From positions 52,750,933-52,814,932 of the forward strand of contig NC_052619.1 in NCBI RefSeq assembly GCF_016545825.1: a DNA stretch of 64,000 nucleotides, read 5' to 3'. A model generated the notes under the pieces. The model saw only the letters and a list, made by a program, of their open reading frames with translations. It had not been told where the DNA came from and did not search any database. This document shows, piece after piece, positions 1 through 12,715 of this stretch (position 1 is its first letter; the number at the start of each line of letters is the position of its first letter). The position numbers and the translations under genes are program-made. The DNA comes from Eucalyptus grandis (taxonomy: Eukaryota > Streptophyta > Magnoliopsida > Myrtales > Myrtaceae).

Positions 1-1928
1 CCTTCCCCCCACCCAAAAACAAAAGCTCGCCGTAGCTTTCGATCGCCGACCGCCGCGAAAATCGCCACGGAGTCCACGAACGCTGCGAAGACCAGGATTC
101 GAGGTTTGAATTCGAGCAATGCGGACGAAGACCGCAATCGATCTCTCCACCTCGCCGGGCGATCGCGCCATTTTGATTGCGTGAGATTGGAATGATGTTG
201 TTGCTCGGCAGAATGTGGAGTTGAGGGTGATGGTTGTTCTGAAGTACTTCATTGCCGCGGGTGGGGGCGAGAGGTAATTGCAATTCGTGTTCATGTAATC
301 AATTACTGCTCTGATCCTCCCACTTGATTGGGATTGGGAGTCTTGTGTCGAGCATGTCGGTTTTGAGGTTGGACAGCGAGGTTTGTAGTGTGAATTTGGC
401 GGATTAGGCACTTCAGGGTTTGGGGGATCGTCGACCGTGTTGTGGAGCTGTAGTGCCTGATTTAATGGGGCATACTATTGCTGAATTATTTGGTTGGATT
501 AGCTAAGCTCTTGGATTGCCGAGTTTGGATCGATACTACAACAGGAATATGGTCAGATTGATCGAATTTCCATATATTTGTTGGATACAAATATTTCTTC
601 CCGCTGTTTCTACTTTGGGGGTAAAATTTGTTGAGTCTCTGTCTCACAGTGATTGACTATCGGCTATTCAGCTTCTCTCCAGTCGAGTAATGGATTGTAG
701 CTTGTAGGTTTCAGCGGACTAGCTTTATGGGAAAGAGGAGCCTTATGTTGTTCACTTGTTCGCCTTTCGTTGCATTTGAACATATAGTTCTTTAAGTTCA
801 CGAACAAGGATGGCAGAAATATACTGAAATATTATTTTGAGTTGATGTTTCCTTGTGAAGTGTTCCTCTTACTTGATTGTCAAAATAGCTTGCTAGAGAC
901 ATAAGAAACTTGCTCCATTCCTTGTAATTGAATGAGCTTTTCACCACATTTTCAAATGTGAAATTTTCTCAACTGGTAAATGCAGATCTCAGAGTGAGGT
1001 CCAAGGCTTGTGAAGCTGTTTACAAGTGCTTCTTGTGGAAGCAATTAAATGCGCTTCTGTTGTAAATTCATGTCCAATCCCACTATTCCATATTATTATC
1101 ACCTCTTTGTGGTGCTGAGGGTGGGTTTGATTTTGTTGTGTGTGGGGTTTGGTGTTGGGAAACTTATGGATGGGATCTTGACAGAGTTAACGCTAGACCT
1201 TCAACTCTTATGGAGACAAAGGGCTGTTCTATTGTTCACCTTTGTATATGAAATACAATATATGGTTATTGATGCACAGTGTTTTTTTTTTTTCCATCTT
1301 GGAAGGGCTATTGATGTATTGACATTCAAGTTATTTGGATGTCTAATTATGTGTGCTGAAACTGTCTTTTCCAGACCAGCATTCGCCTGATTTACTTAAC
1401 CGAAACACTTTATTTCCTGGTTAATCATGAAGCACAGAATATTCAGGTTTTAACATTTGGACAACTCTGTATTGGCAATGCAGTGTTTGCATCTTACTAC
1501 AGTGACTGCATGCCAAAAACATTACGTATTCCTCCTGGACAAGATTTTTTTGTCTTATTTGCCTCCGTACTATTTTTGGTTCCCACAGAAGACGCACCAT
1601 CAATTCCCTAGAGAGGTATGGTGTTGATCTTGACAAAATATCAAATAAATTATGGGGAATTGTCAATTACTGAATTTGAGGTTTGCTTCGCATTTCTTTT
1701 AACCTGTCTAACAAGTGAAGTATCATATATTCCGGCATTGTATGTACTCTCTTCTTTCAGCTTATAAATTATGACTGTCTTGTTTGTTTTTCTTCTTAAC
1801 AAAGCAGGGTAGTTTGTAGGACTCATTACGTTATAAAATTTTTTTGAGTAACTCTCATTCTTGCAAAAGCCATCATGAGTTTTTCATATCGATTCCAAAG
1901 TTTAAGACACATAATAATTTTTATTATA

Positions 1929-2000
<72 letters not shown>

Positions 2001-2461
2001 GTATGTCTAGTAATGCGTATAATTATTAGTGACTAGCTCAAAGACAGCCACAGTTGAACATATTAATGTGAGATGAAAATGATTTGATTCCACCTGCTTC
2101 TCTAATAACTAATCATACTCGTAACAGTTTTCATGTAATCGGAATCTTCCCTTTATTGTAGGTATGGCTATATAACATAGGATTTGGTAGTTATCAGGTT
2201 GAGAAAGTTTGTGATACCTCAGGAGAAGATGCATCATGCAGCAAGTGATGAGCTAGTTTCAGTCAAAGCTACTTGTTCAAACAATTATTTTTTGGATTTA
2301 TCATGCAAGATGCAATAAGTCGTGATGGACCAGCTTATTCTAGAGAATGTCTGTCCTTTGTTACTAGGAATATTTGTGGACAACTGATCAGGGTATTTTC
2401 CTGCAGATTGGTAATCGGTAACAGCATTGTGGACCATTTAGTCTTTCTATAGTGTGCAATT
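1..2461 (+). other. Coding-like fragments of an unrecognised gene
   Basis: No continuous gene can be built here. Positions 1-275 are GC-rich with short open stretches and could be a 5' transcribed exon ending at a GT near 277. Around 984-1060 a frame after a cag acceptor reads LRVRSKACEAVYKCFLWK, which looks like protein but stops soon after. Around 1590-1670 another frame after an acceptor reads SLERYGVDLDKISNKLWGIV and then stops. These could be exons of one decayed plus-strand gene continuing into 2462-2772, or of a spliced non-coding transcript. I do not recognise the family. Confidence 0.25.
1929..1999. repeat. Compound CT/CA microsatellite
   Basis: About 12 CT units are followed directly by about 23 CA units. 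It is a simple-sequence repeat in non-coding DNA. The short ORF that reads through it is an artefact of the repeat. Confidence 0.97.
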
Positions 2462-2772
2462 AATGGCTAAGACATGAGAATCATGCAAAATTGTCACGGA
2501 CACTATTGACGGAATGTGGAGGTGAAGATGTCAAAGGAAATCTTATGCTTTCCAGGAATCCTTTTGTTTCTGCATCGAGGCCGCATTCAGACTCTGATGC
2601 CAAGAGGAAATTCAGTTGAAATGCTCCTGGGTCAGTACCTGGATTCTCAAAGATCATCAGGGACCTCTGTGATGAAGTTTGGTCACAAAATGCATTCCAT
2701 CGATCTGTTGTCCATATCCATCACAAGATACAGAGGAGCTCTACTCTAATTTACTCTGAATGTAAATAGCGC
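2462..2772 (+). pseudogene. Broken coding-like 3' exon of unrecognised gene
   Basis: One frame from about 2462 stays open, apart from a single TGA near 2608-2614, to a TAG near 2770. It reads in part NLMLSRNPFVSASRPHSDSD and, after the stop, SVPGFSKIIRDLCDEVW. The composition is more protein-like than that of the uninterrupted ORF in the neighbouring frame at 2516-2749. It may be the last exon of the gene whose fragments lie at 1-1670. A possible poly(A)-signal-like stretch follows near 2810-2830. I do not recognise the family, and the stop suggests a pseudogene or a wrongly chosen frame. Confidence 0.3.
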
Positions 2773-3835
2773 AAAGTTGAAGGTATCATCCTTGTAAATA
2801 CAACTCTGTGGTTTCAATTGAATGAATATGTTCGCAAGTTTGCCTGTCAATCATTATTGGGCTTGGGGCTTTGTTACCTGACTTGATGTGTGGATGCTGA
2901 GCTGAGCTATATTCATAGTTGAATGACGCAGCTATTTTCCCTTTTTTTTTGGTTTGTTGAAGTCATGTTGAACTTCACAAAATTGGTAGATGTGTGAATG
3001 TTGCAACTGTGACACTTGCATGGTTAGGCAATTAACCACTTTTTATAAGGTGAAACAAAGACTACATTCACAGACCACTTCTCAATCTATGACACCTTAC
3101 CTTCTCCTACAGGCACATTGGCACATAAGATTTCTTGGCAGAACTAAGTACTTCAACTATTTCCTCGTAGGGAATTGTGCAGATGAACTGTTAAATCAAA
3201 CCATCTCGGAGACAGATGATGACTTTGTCTTACATCATTTCCACTGGCAACCTTTGCAAAATTTTTACTCTTAGGAGGTAAACAATTTATATCATCTTGG
3301 CTTTGATATGTAACAATGATCACATCAGCATTTGGAACAAGAGTTGTAAGCTTTTACCTTCTTTTTCTAATATGCAGGAATTAATATTAGTGGAAACCTG
3401 AAGAACTAAAATGCCTTCATCATTTCAAAGCATATATTGCCAATTATGACCATTTGAAGGAGATATAAGTCCTTGACACTGTATGATAAGCTAGAGTTTG
3501 TACATTACAGCAAAAGCTAGAGTACAACACCAAAACATTGGGAAAGGTATATTGTTCTGTCGTCTTAACCCTCGCCATTGTGGTTGAGGCACTTCTGCAA
3601 TCGCAAATTGCCAGCTTCAGAGGCGGACATGGCAATCTGCTCTTGCTAAAAACTGAGAGGGCCCAAAGTAGATAGAGCAATTGGGAGTTTCTGTCATTAT
3701 TCTAATAAAATAGGGCACGATAACTCTTGAAACAAGATGCGACTAGTACATCAGAAACTAAATTCGGAGTTCCACGACCAATGGGCAGCGAGATATGCAT
3801 AAATTAAGACAAGCTCTTGAGGAACTACATCTTCC
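2773..3835. other. Intergenic, no gene recognised
   Basis: Short ORFs occur at 2990-3274 (plus) and 3444-3680 (minus), but neither has a recognisable motif or splice context. The lower part probably includes the 3' untranslated region of the minus-strand acyl carrier protein gene, whose stop is at 3836. Confidence 0.5.
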
Positions 3836-4712
3836 TCACTTCTTCTCAATTAGCTTTTCGATCATGTCCGCAGCTTCCTGGACATTTGTGATACTTTGAG
3901 CACTTTCTTCCTCCACACCAATCCCGAATTCCTCCTCAAGTCCCATCACAATCTCCACCTAAATTGCAAAAGAGCAATGGTCTCATCACAATCCCAATTT
4001 ATTGAATGGAGTAAGCTGGTAAGCGTCGGAATCAGATAAGCAGAAAAAACAATTCCAACATCGCAGAAGTACCGTCCTGCACGGCTTCATAATGAATGGA
4101 TCAAGTGAAAGCTCATTAAAGTCTGCAGAAAAGGAAAGAAACATGTGGATGAACGGCTTACAATGTACAGAGAATCGGCTTCCATGTTAGCAAATTTTGA
4201 CTCTCCAGTCACCGTAGCATCATTTGGTAAAGTCAGCTGCTTCCTTACTATTTGGCACACTTTATCCACTGTCTCCTTTTTAGCCTGCTCACATCTCAAG
4301 TGGATTATTTACAAGTTCTAAAACCTACTTATGGATGGGCTTCATACTGAGTGGTTAGAACATTGGCAAGACCAATCCAAGCATTCCTCCAGAGCAAGCA
4401 AAATGATATGTTGGAACACGGTATGAAATATTCTGGGCATCCAATTTCCCAGAAGAAGCATGTTTCAAATGACATGATTATAATCACACAGCAAGATCGT
4501 TCAACATGAGACGAAAATAATGGCCCAGACTTCAGATACATAAGAGCTTGTAGTCACTTTGCTTTGCTTTAGTTTTGTTGTTATAGTTGGCTTGACATAG
4601 TAATACAGACCGCACCCGAAACCTGGAAGCGGCGTGCCTTAAGAGAAGGGAAACTTCTGCCACTGATAGGAAGGGAAACAGAATCGAAATTAGATGTCTT
4701 GGTGACAGGTAC
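3836..4712 (-). CDS. Plastid acyl carrier protein, exons 2-4 (first exon not found)
   Basis: Acyl carrier protein carries growing acyl chains on a phosphopantetheine arm during type II fatty-acid synthesis in plastids. Three minus-strand exons join in phase: 4712-4611 (transit peptide part, including [17 protein letters not shown]), 4284-4162 (start of the mature protein, with [14 protein letters not shown] and the ADSL attachment motif) and 3958-3836 ([19 protein letters not shown] to a final IEKLIEKK and TGA). All junctions have GT donors and AG acceptors, and exon lengths of 102, 123 and 123 nt keep the frame. The attachment serine is present. The residues around it, MEADSLYI, differ from the near-invariant GADSLDT of the family, so it may be a divergent paralogue or an early pseudogene. 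The usual ATG-bearing first exon was not found upstream to 7100. Family call is firm; functionality is not. Confidence 0.85.
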
Positions 4713-6958
4713 CTGTTCAAAACGTCAAAAGTAAGCATTACCAAAGGCAGAACCTCAACCAGGTCAGCCAAGCCACATCCCAAATTGCACAGAAAATTCG
4801 GGCGAATTACATTTTGCCACCAAGTTTTTGGCATAATGGCAAGCTACCCATGATGTTTCAAGTTTTGCATCCTAGACTTTCTAAAATTGGACACCATGCG
4901 CAGCAAAATGTTCTCGTAAATCTGACCACGTGACCTCACGTGACTAGTTATGAAAGGCAAATTGGACATATATCATCTATATATGTAGGAAAAAAAACAA
5001 GGACTACCCGAAAACATTTTTTTAAAACTATCTATTGATATGCATTTGGCGTTGATCCAGTCAAATTCTCGTCAGAATTGTAGTCACATGCTCTCAAGTG
5101 CAATATATATTTTTTTCTAATTATTCTTCTACTTATTATATGTATGTGCTAATATGACAAATTTCCTCCGTAATCAGTCACGTTGCTGGAGCTCCCAGTG
5201 GAAATTGATCGAAATCAATCCAGGGAACGCATTGCAATCTATTTCCAAAATTCATAGGCATATTGTATAAATTGAAACATCACTGGCCAACAGACGACAA
5301 CTCTAAAAACTTGGGGGGCAATATGTAATTTGCCCCAGAAAATTTACAGTGTCTTCAGACCAGTAGATTACTGGCAATTATTAGACCAACATCAAACCTC
5401 AAGAACCTTGGAAAGCTAATGGAGATGCTACTATCAGCATCACCAATAAGTTATAACCACAAGAATGAGACAGCAAAAGCAAACTGAAATAAGTTGGGAA
5501 AAAAATCGCATAAACTTGCAAAAGCTGCTACCTGAGAGCAACTCAACAACACATTGAAAAAAAGCGAACTTGATTAGGCGTCCACCTAATCAATTCCGGA
5601 ATACAAAAGCGGCAGGAAACCGAAACCAAGTATCGTTGGCCTGAACTCATTATTAACCCCAGACAGCTCCTCTAATCAATCTAGACATTTAAAATCCTCA
5701 TTTGGTGGTGCTGTAGCTTTCCGATGTACTCACCAACGCATGCTTTAGCGATGCTTACGCAGTTCATCCATTCCTTTATCTACCCAGACTAATGCCACAA
5801 ACGTGACCGTTTTTTTTACTTTAAAACCGCCAGAACATGTACTCATCTCTCAATCAAATCCTTAACATAGCCAATAATTTGCTCTGTTCGATCAATCATC
5901 ACACATATTTTCCAACACAAACATTCCGAAACAGCATCTCCAGTCCCATCCGACAGAACTCATAAATCCAAGCACTAAACAAATTGAAAGTAGACCAATT
6001 TCTTCCCTTTTTTTTTCCCTATCAAGAAGAATGAAACGCCATTCCTCGATCGATCCAAGGAAAAAAACTGAACATTTACCACAACCCAATGGACAGAAAA
6101 ACACCTCCAGCACCAAAAACACGAGCACGTTTGTCCTAGTCTGGGAAAAAGCTAACGTCCAAGCTGACAATACGCCTCGAAAATACCGCCAGCGATCAAG
6201 CGCCAATCAAACAAAACCAAATCACTCAGAATCGACACTCCCCATCGTCCAAAAACGCATCAAAGCCTCGTTAGTGGCTTAAAGAACAGTAATATATCTT
6301 CCTTTGACTTGTCAGTGGGGCAATGGCGTGCATATCCTGAAAAAACGCAGCCCAACCAAATGAGTGATGCCGCTTAGCATATGAAAGCCTTTTATTGATC
6401 AAGATGCCACGAGAAATTTTACCGGCCCAAGTTCTACTTCCAAGAACAACTTCAATTCGGCATTCGGAACTTTATTTGACACTTCTCTCAACTATACATC
6501 AAAAAGAAAAACAAATACGGTGGGAAAGAAAGTAGAGACCCAATCAAAAGGCATTGGAACAGTGGATAAAGCACGACGAAATGAACATAAGCAGTACGGA
6601 AAACTTAAAAAGACAAATGAAAGAACAAAAGGGAAAAATCGAAAAGAGGAAGCATCTCTGCCAATAAAATGCATAATCAAAAGATATCCTCCCCATGCAA
6701 GTAAGAGAATATTAAAACCTATCACTCTGAAGAGCAATTAACTCCTACAAGAATAAGCTGAACAAGCTTCTTCCCATTATATTCCACTCGTACACAACAA
6801 ATCAACTAAGTGATAAGAAAACCTCAAGTACCAGATAATAGAAGGCAGGTAGTGCAGCACATTAACACAACATTACGTAGACTTAAAAGGCTAAATGATT
6901 ACCCAGCTGAAGCTAAACAGAAACTAAACCAAAAATAAAAAAATGTGCATGAAAAATA
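4713..6958. other. Intergenic or first intron of the acyl carrier protein gene
   Basis: No exon with an ATG and a transit-peptide-like start could be identified on the minus strand, although one is expected somewhere upstream of 4712. Overlapping short ORFs at 5892-6282 and 6492-6741 are shadows of AT-rich DNA and show no domain. Confidence 0.45.
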
Positions 6959-7006
6959 GTTCTGAGAAATGTGCACCGGAACGCCGAATTCTTTAGCAAC
7001 CTCCTC
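6959..7006 (-). pseudogene. UBP12-like deubiquitinase exon remnant
   Basis: After a polypyrimidine tract and AG acceptor the minus strand reads EEVAKEFGVPV. This matches from memory a conserved stretch of plant ubiquitin-specific proteases 12/13, found just after the MATH/catalytic region. Similarity is lost after about 16 codons and no neighbouring exons are visible. It is best seen as a stranded exon fragment. The match is short, so the call is tentative. Confidence 0.35.
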
Positions 7007-7860
7007 CTGAAAAAATACAGCAGTTTTTGTTATCACTTGGTTTAATATGTGTTGAAGAAATCCTTGAAACTGTAAACAGAAAAGACAATCGCCAGAGATG
7101 ACCAAAAGCTAGTTTGCTAGACATGGTGATACTGTTTCGATAGGATATTGCAGCGTAATTTGACTGGCAAAGTCAACGATGCCTGGTGTACACCTTCCAT
7201 TCGTTTCCAATGTATAGCCAAACAGCAGTGTGGTTTTGTGCTCTTCAGCATCTAATGCATAATGTAAGGTTCATCAGCGATTTCGTGGATGATTCCAACA
7301 ATTTGTTTTCAATAATCTAATTGCAACGATTGAGAGTCCAGTGGGGAAGAATGGACACGAAACATCATATCCCTATCCGAAATTAGGACGGGCACATGCC
7401 CACATTGTTAGGCATATCGGAGATAAAGATGTCCACTGTTAATGATTGTTCAATAAGTTTTAGCACTAGGCTCCAAGTTCATCATAGACTGCAATTTAGG
7501 AAAAAAAAAAAAAAAAAGGAATGGCTCTTCTCATATCTAAGCACGAAAATTGGTTCTTAATGTGTTGCAACAGTCTCAAAATTTTCTCTGTCAAAGACTT
7601 GCGGACATCGTGAGACCATTAGTCTATAGGAATTTCAAGTTCAGAATAAAATACCGATACACTGCTATTCATTTGATATGTCAAAACAAAAAATAAAGTG
7701 CCAATATTCTGGTCATTATTTCAAGTTTAGCTCAACCGCATTTGAACAAGTACTAAGTCCTTTAAAATCTAACTCTGCGACTGTATCATTATGATTTGAC
7801 ATGTGATTCAAGGTCCCCTTGTTTTCAACTTGGTCTTCTGATGAGTGTAAAACCACAAGG
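7007..7860. other. Left flank of block A, non-coding
   Basis: No gene seen. The stretch from about 7220 resembles 28360-30120 over several blocks, for example around the phrases aacatctaatgcataat and gagaccattagtctatagga. It contains a poly(A) run near 7501-7517. Confidence 0.6.
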
Positions 7861-8521
7861 CGATAGCATATACATGGATCCAAGCAAAATTCAATATTGA
7901 AAAGACCAAATTATTCCCGCTTGAAAACTCGTTTAAATCTCTTGCTCCATGTTTGAGCGATTTAATTTTCAATTGGTTTTGAGTGCTTTTGATGGGTAAG
8001 AATTTTAGGATTTGTGGATTGACATTTTTTGAGAGAAAATGACATTCTTTTATAAAAAGGAACACAATGTTAATTGATGTGAAAATGCAAAAAGTGAGAT
8101 ATGTTTTTGATATTTTCCAATACAATCGACCAAACCAAAATTTATGTGATCGTCAAATATGAAATTGTTTGCACTTAATCAGGTTGAAAATTGAACTTAG
8201 CCAATTTTCCAAATTCACATATAAATCATTTTCTGAACCACTAAATCAAAATAGATCAAGAGTAAATACGTTAGAAAACGCAATATCATAAAATGATGAA
8301 TTATAATAATATTAGCAAATTAATAATCGAAATATTACTAATTAATCCCACAAATGCTTTACTTCACCAAATGGAATTTAAATTTCTCTCGACTTGCCAT
8401 AATTTATTTTTTTCCTTAGGCTAATTAATAAGCATCTCCAAACATATACTACGCCATCTTCTTCCATCTTGAGAGTGTCGTTTGCAAAAGTTCTTTTAAT
8501 CGATCCACACCGTAAGAGGCC

Positions 8522-11500
8522 ATGGACGCCACCACATGAGAACATTACCGTATTTTTTCGTTCCTCCTCGCCGGAGCCGTGCACGCCGCCGCCGCCTCCG
8601 CCGCGGCCGCGGTGAGAGCTCGCAGGCTCTGCCGCATTCCCAAGCCTCCGGTTCATGTCGGCTCGCGGAATGCGCTCGGATTCGTGCGCAGGCATGTCGA
8701 GATCGCAGCTCCTCCTTCTCCTCTGCTGCTCAGTCCCTCGGTTTTCGCAGGTAGCGTGCTTGTTGTCGTCCGTTAGGCTGTTCTTTTTTCGCTGCTGAGG
8801 AATCTCGACGTGGATTGTAGATGCCAGACTGATGGGTTCTTTGTCAGTAGGGGGCCTTCTTTAGGTCGAGTTTGATGTCTAGGAATGGGGCGGCGGGTGG
8901 AGAATTTGATGATTGATGAGGAAGTCTTAATAACTTATTCGAGGGATGTGTACCTGGTGGTGCAGTCGAGTTGAAGCGGAGGGATGATTATGCTGTCGGG
9001 ATCGTGCTTGTTGATTGAGACGCCGTAATTTTCATCGTGTTTGCTTCGTATATTTGATATTGGAGACATGATTCTGTAATAGAATGAATCGCGTCGAATT
9101 GTTTCTTCTATTCTAGCGCATCATGTTCTTTAATGTCGGTTCTGGGTTGAATTAGTTTGTTGATACAAAATGGAGCTGCATTTCTCTTGGCAGTATAAGG
9201 TTTTAATGTGATTGTCGTTGGAATTCACAGGGCCGGTTTGTGGCGATGGATTGCCTGCTTCCCCTTGTTCGATAATTTCTAGTTTACCGTATTCTTCTGA
9301 AGCAAGTGCTGAAATGGAGGAACCCACAGGATTTTTTGCCTTTTTCCATCTAATTTGTGTCTTGACACATTGTGGAGTTCTTTTTCCGATATTTGGTTCT
9401 TGTAATATCATGCAGAGACCGTGAAGGAGATGTATGATAAAATTCTTGAGTCCGCTAATATGAAAAGAACAATGGCTCCAAACGCATGGACATGGTCGAT
9501 GATTGAAAATTGCAAGAACAGAGAGGATATCAGAGCTTCTCTTTGATGTCTTGCAGAACCTACACAGATTTGTCAGTTGACTTCTTGCTCCATTTGAGAA
9601 GTAAAGTTTTAATTTGTGAGTAGTTGATAAATCAACCTGGTTTTTTACTTTCATTGCGGAGATTGTCAAATCGTCGAATTCATGAGAATTTTAACTGCAA
9701 CCTTTGTCAGGAAGTCACAAAAGCATGTGTGCGTGCAAGGGCTCTCGATTTTGGTGAGCTTTATCTACACAAGTTGTGTGCCAAGTTCAAAAATTTAATA
9801 TCTTGCTTATATATTTACCTGGTCCTTCTGCTGCATTCGATTGTTGCTACTCTCCCTATCATTAGCACAATCATTTTGTTGTATGCTGTTTGTTCTCAAA
9901 TGATCTTTTTACCTCAAGCCTGTCATGCTTGGTGAACATATTCAGCTGCTTATGAAATTTTTTGACCACCCAACTGGTACTGTTAGCTAGTTATGCTTTT
10001 GTGTGTTTTTTCCCCCTGATGCGTCAATTATGTAAACCAGAATTTTGTCCTACGCAGATGCTACATGTGTATTAAGCATGGGTATGGAAATAACATGACG
10101 CATATAACATATTCAAGATATAGTTTTTCATGTTGAATGTGTAAAGGCACATTCAATTTAAAGTACATAGAACATTGTTTAATGTGTACTAACTTTTCTT
10201 GTGTGAGTAACAAGTTAACCTGCTTGACATGCTTCAATGTGTTTTAAGTGGTTAAAAGGGTCAATTTATTTTACATGTACAAACTTGTTAACTGGTTGAT
10301 GACTCCGACAATTTTAAGCTCAATCCAACTTGATATGTGTCAAATGCTTATTCTGTAAATAGGTCTTTTTGCACATTGCTGGCTCTGTAAGACTGATTTA
10401 TTGAATGACACCTCCACTTCAAGTTATTGAATTCATTATTGAGGCTTAGTAAAGAGCATTCACTTTTTGCAGACGTGTTTTTATGAACATTAAGCTTCAG
10501 TAGTTATCAGTTCGAGCTGTTTCTAGTAATTAAGCTCTTCATAATTTTCAAGAAATAAATCAAATCAAACTGCAGTTCCATGGTGTAACTCATTTTAGGA
10601 GATTGCAGCAAGTAATTGTCACTGGGAGTACATGATTTAATCAGAACCTACATCTGTAAATCCTTACTTAGGCTAAGAAATTAAATTGCATGGTGCATTT
10701 AATCCGTGATGATAGAAACTAAGGGTTGACAAAAGTGTAGGTAAGAAGGCCTCGTGGGAGCATAATGTCTATGGATTCACCCCTACAATTGGCTCTGCAA
10801 ACCATCTTTTGGTAATGATGAAGTGTATCTATATCAAGCAATTCTTTTTGCCATTTGTTTTATTTACACAATTCTTCTGCTAACTTGGGGTATTGCAATG
10901 CAGCAATATGCTAAAGAGCATGAAGATGCTACCCTCATGCAGGAAGTTATGAAGCTTTTGAAGTTAAATTTGTTGCCATTGCAACCCACCATGGCCGATA
11001 TTGTTTTCAGGTTCACTTCCTTGCTGTTTCTCCTGAGAAGGATGTTATTATCATGTAGTAAGCCATTATTGCACTTAATTGTGTGTTATGTACTACATAG
11101 TTATCAAGCAATTTATCCAATTTATAAGTGTCATTTATATACGATTTAATCAACTCGTTTTTTATTTTGAATCATTTTTTCTGCACTGCTACTCTTGATC
11201 TGATAGTTTGCTCATGTTATTTGACATCCTTCCTTTCCATGGAAAATTTTTGCAGCATTTGTGATGATACAGACAATTGGGGGTTGCTCACAAAGTATTC
11301 AAAGAGATTTGTCAAAAATGGAGTGAATTTGCATAAAGCTGCATTTGACATCTGGATGGAGTTTGCTGCAAAAGTTGGTGAGAAACACTAGCCTTTCTCC
11401 CTTTGCTGCTCTCAAGCCCTTGTCTTCCCACAAATAGTTCTCTCATTCAGGTCCCACCACTTACTACAAAAGATGGGATGTGCTAGAATATTTTCTTCTG

Positions 11501-12715
11501 TACGATGATTTCTTTCTCTCCTTAAACAAAAGGGTAGAAATAAGAAATCAAAAGAATTTTCGCTGTGCCGTGTCTTTCAATGTCTTTGTTTCTTTAATTG
11601 TTCTGAGATTATGCTTCTTTATCCTATTTAGTGGTTTGACGAAAATTACCCTTTTCAGGAGACATTGAATCTCTATGGAAAACTGAGAAGTTAAGATGTG
11701 AGTCCATGAAGCAGCACACTCTGGGCAGTGGGTTCTCATGTGCAAAGGTAGTTTACAAACGCAGACTGTTAACAAATATCAGACCCTGAAAGCACTAGGT
11801 CTTGCATTAGAAAATCTGATAATGGGAAAATATTAATATTGCAGTACAGATCAGTACAAAGTTCTTGGTAAACTAGGTGAGAGGTCTATGGCCAAAAAAA
11901 GTGAGAGTTAATGATTGAATAAACCAAATTTTGGCTCACATCCTGGGACATGAAGCACCTATGGGCATGAGAATGCTCATTGTCATCACACAAAGGAGAT
12001 ATAACTACTTTTTGGGTATTTGGAAGCATTTATTATGGCTTTTAGCACTCTGGTTTAAGATTCAAATTTAACCGACTGTTATTTACTTGTTTTGTGGCAA
12101 ACTAAATGGTTTTATAACCAATTTTTCGTGCCGGGATATTTACTTGAAGGCAAACCTGAGGAGGTGGCTACAGTCATTCATGTCTTGAATCAGGTGCTTC
12201 TCACTTCTCAGATCATCTATAGCTATTATTAATAAGCTCATCATCACCATCTGGCATGATTGCAATCCTAAATTACCTCAGCCTCTGAACTAGTCCTTCA
12301 ATTTTCCATATACTGTCAAGGAATAAAGCAATTAGTGGAAGATATACAGAATTGTCCCCCAAAATGTGCTCAGATAAAATTACCATGACATATCCTCTCT
12401 TGAGGGGGACTGGGTGATTTGGGTTTCGTATTTGGTGCATGCTATACTTACTAAAATAACATGAGTTAGTTCCATGGATCCTAATAGAGTTTGAAAGATC
12501 ATCTCAGACTCCTCCAATTGAACAAAGTTGGAAATACACCTATGCAGGCTCTGTTTGTTCAGATGTCGCCTCTTAGGTCTCACAATGTGAATGCCTTGGA
12601 CTGATGCCAGAGTTTACATTATGCTAAGAGGTCCAGCATCAGGGTTGAACTTCAAAAGCTTGTCAGAGAGTGGCTTTTCGAGGTTATCAAACGGAAGAAA
12701 GAAGATGACTGCAAG
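8522..12715 (+). pseudogene. PPR/TPR-like organellar protein, copy A (broken)
   Basis: The intact relative would be an organelle-targeted helical-repeat protein. Ten exons can be placed: 8522-8750, 9231-9330, 9416-9571, 9660-9753, 10741-10811, 10904-11010, 11256-11377, 11659-11747, 12134-12193 and 12611-12715. Translated pieces include MAPNAWTWSMIENCKNREDI, NFNCNLCQEVTKACVRARAL, EVMKLLKLNLLPLQP, NWGLLTKYSKRF and KLVREWLFEVIKRKKEDD, which recall a plant PPR/TPR-like superfamily protein. Lesions: TGA at codon 6, a frameshift in exon 3 before the FDVLQNL-type segment, loss of the exon 2 donor GT, and loss of acceptor AGs before exons 4 (GCGG) and 9 (CCGG). The last exon, present in copy B, is missing. 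Uninterrupted ORFs inside it are only parts of exons. Coding origin is clear; the exact family name is from memory. Confidence 0.75.

Noticed and set aside
1844..2029. ORF containing long Ser-Leu and His-Thr runs
   Set aside because: The runs are the CT/CA microsatellite read as codons.
8579..8776. Ala-rich ORF in block A
   Set aside because: It is a different frame of exon 1 of the PPR-like pseudogene.
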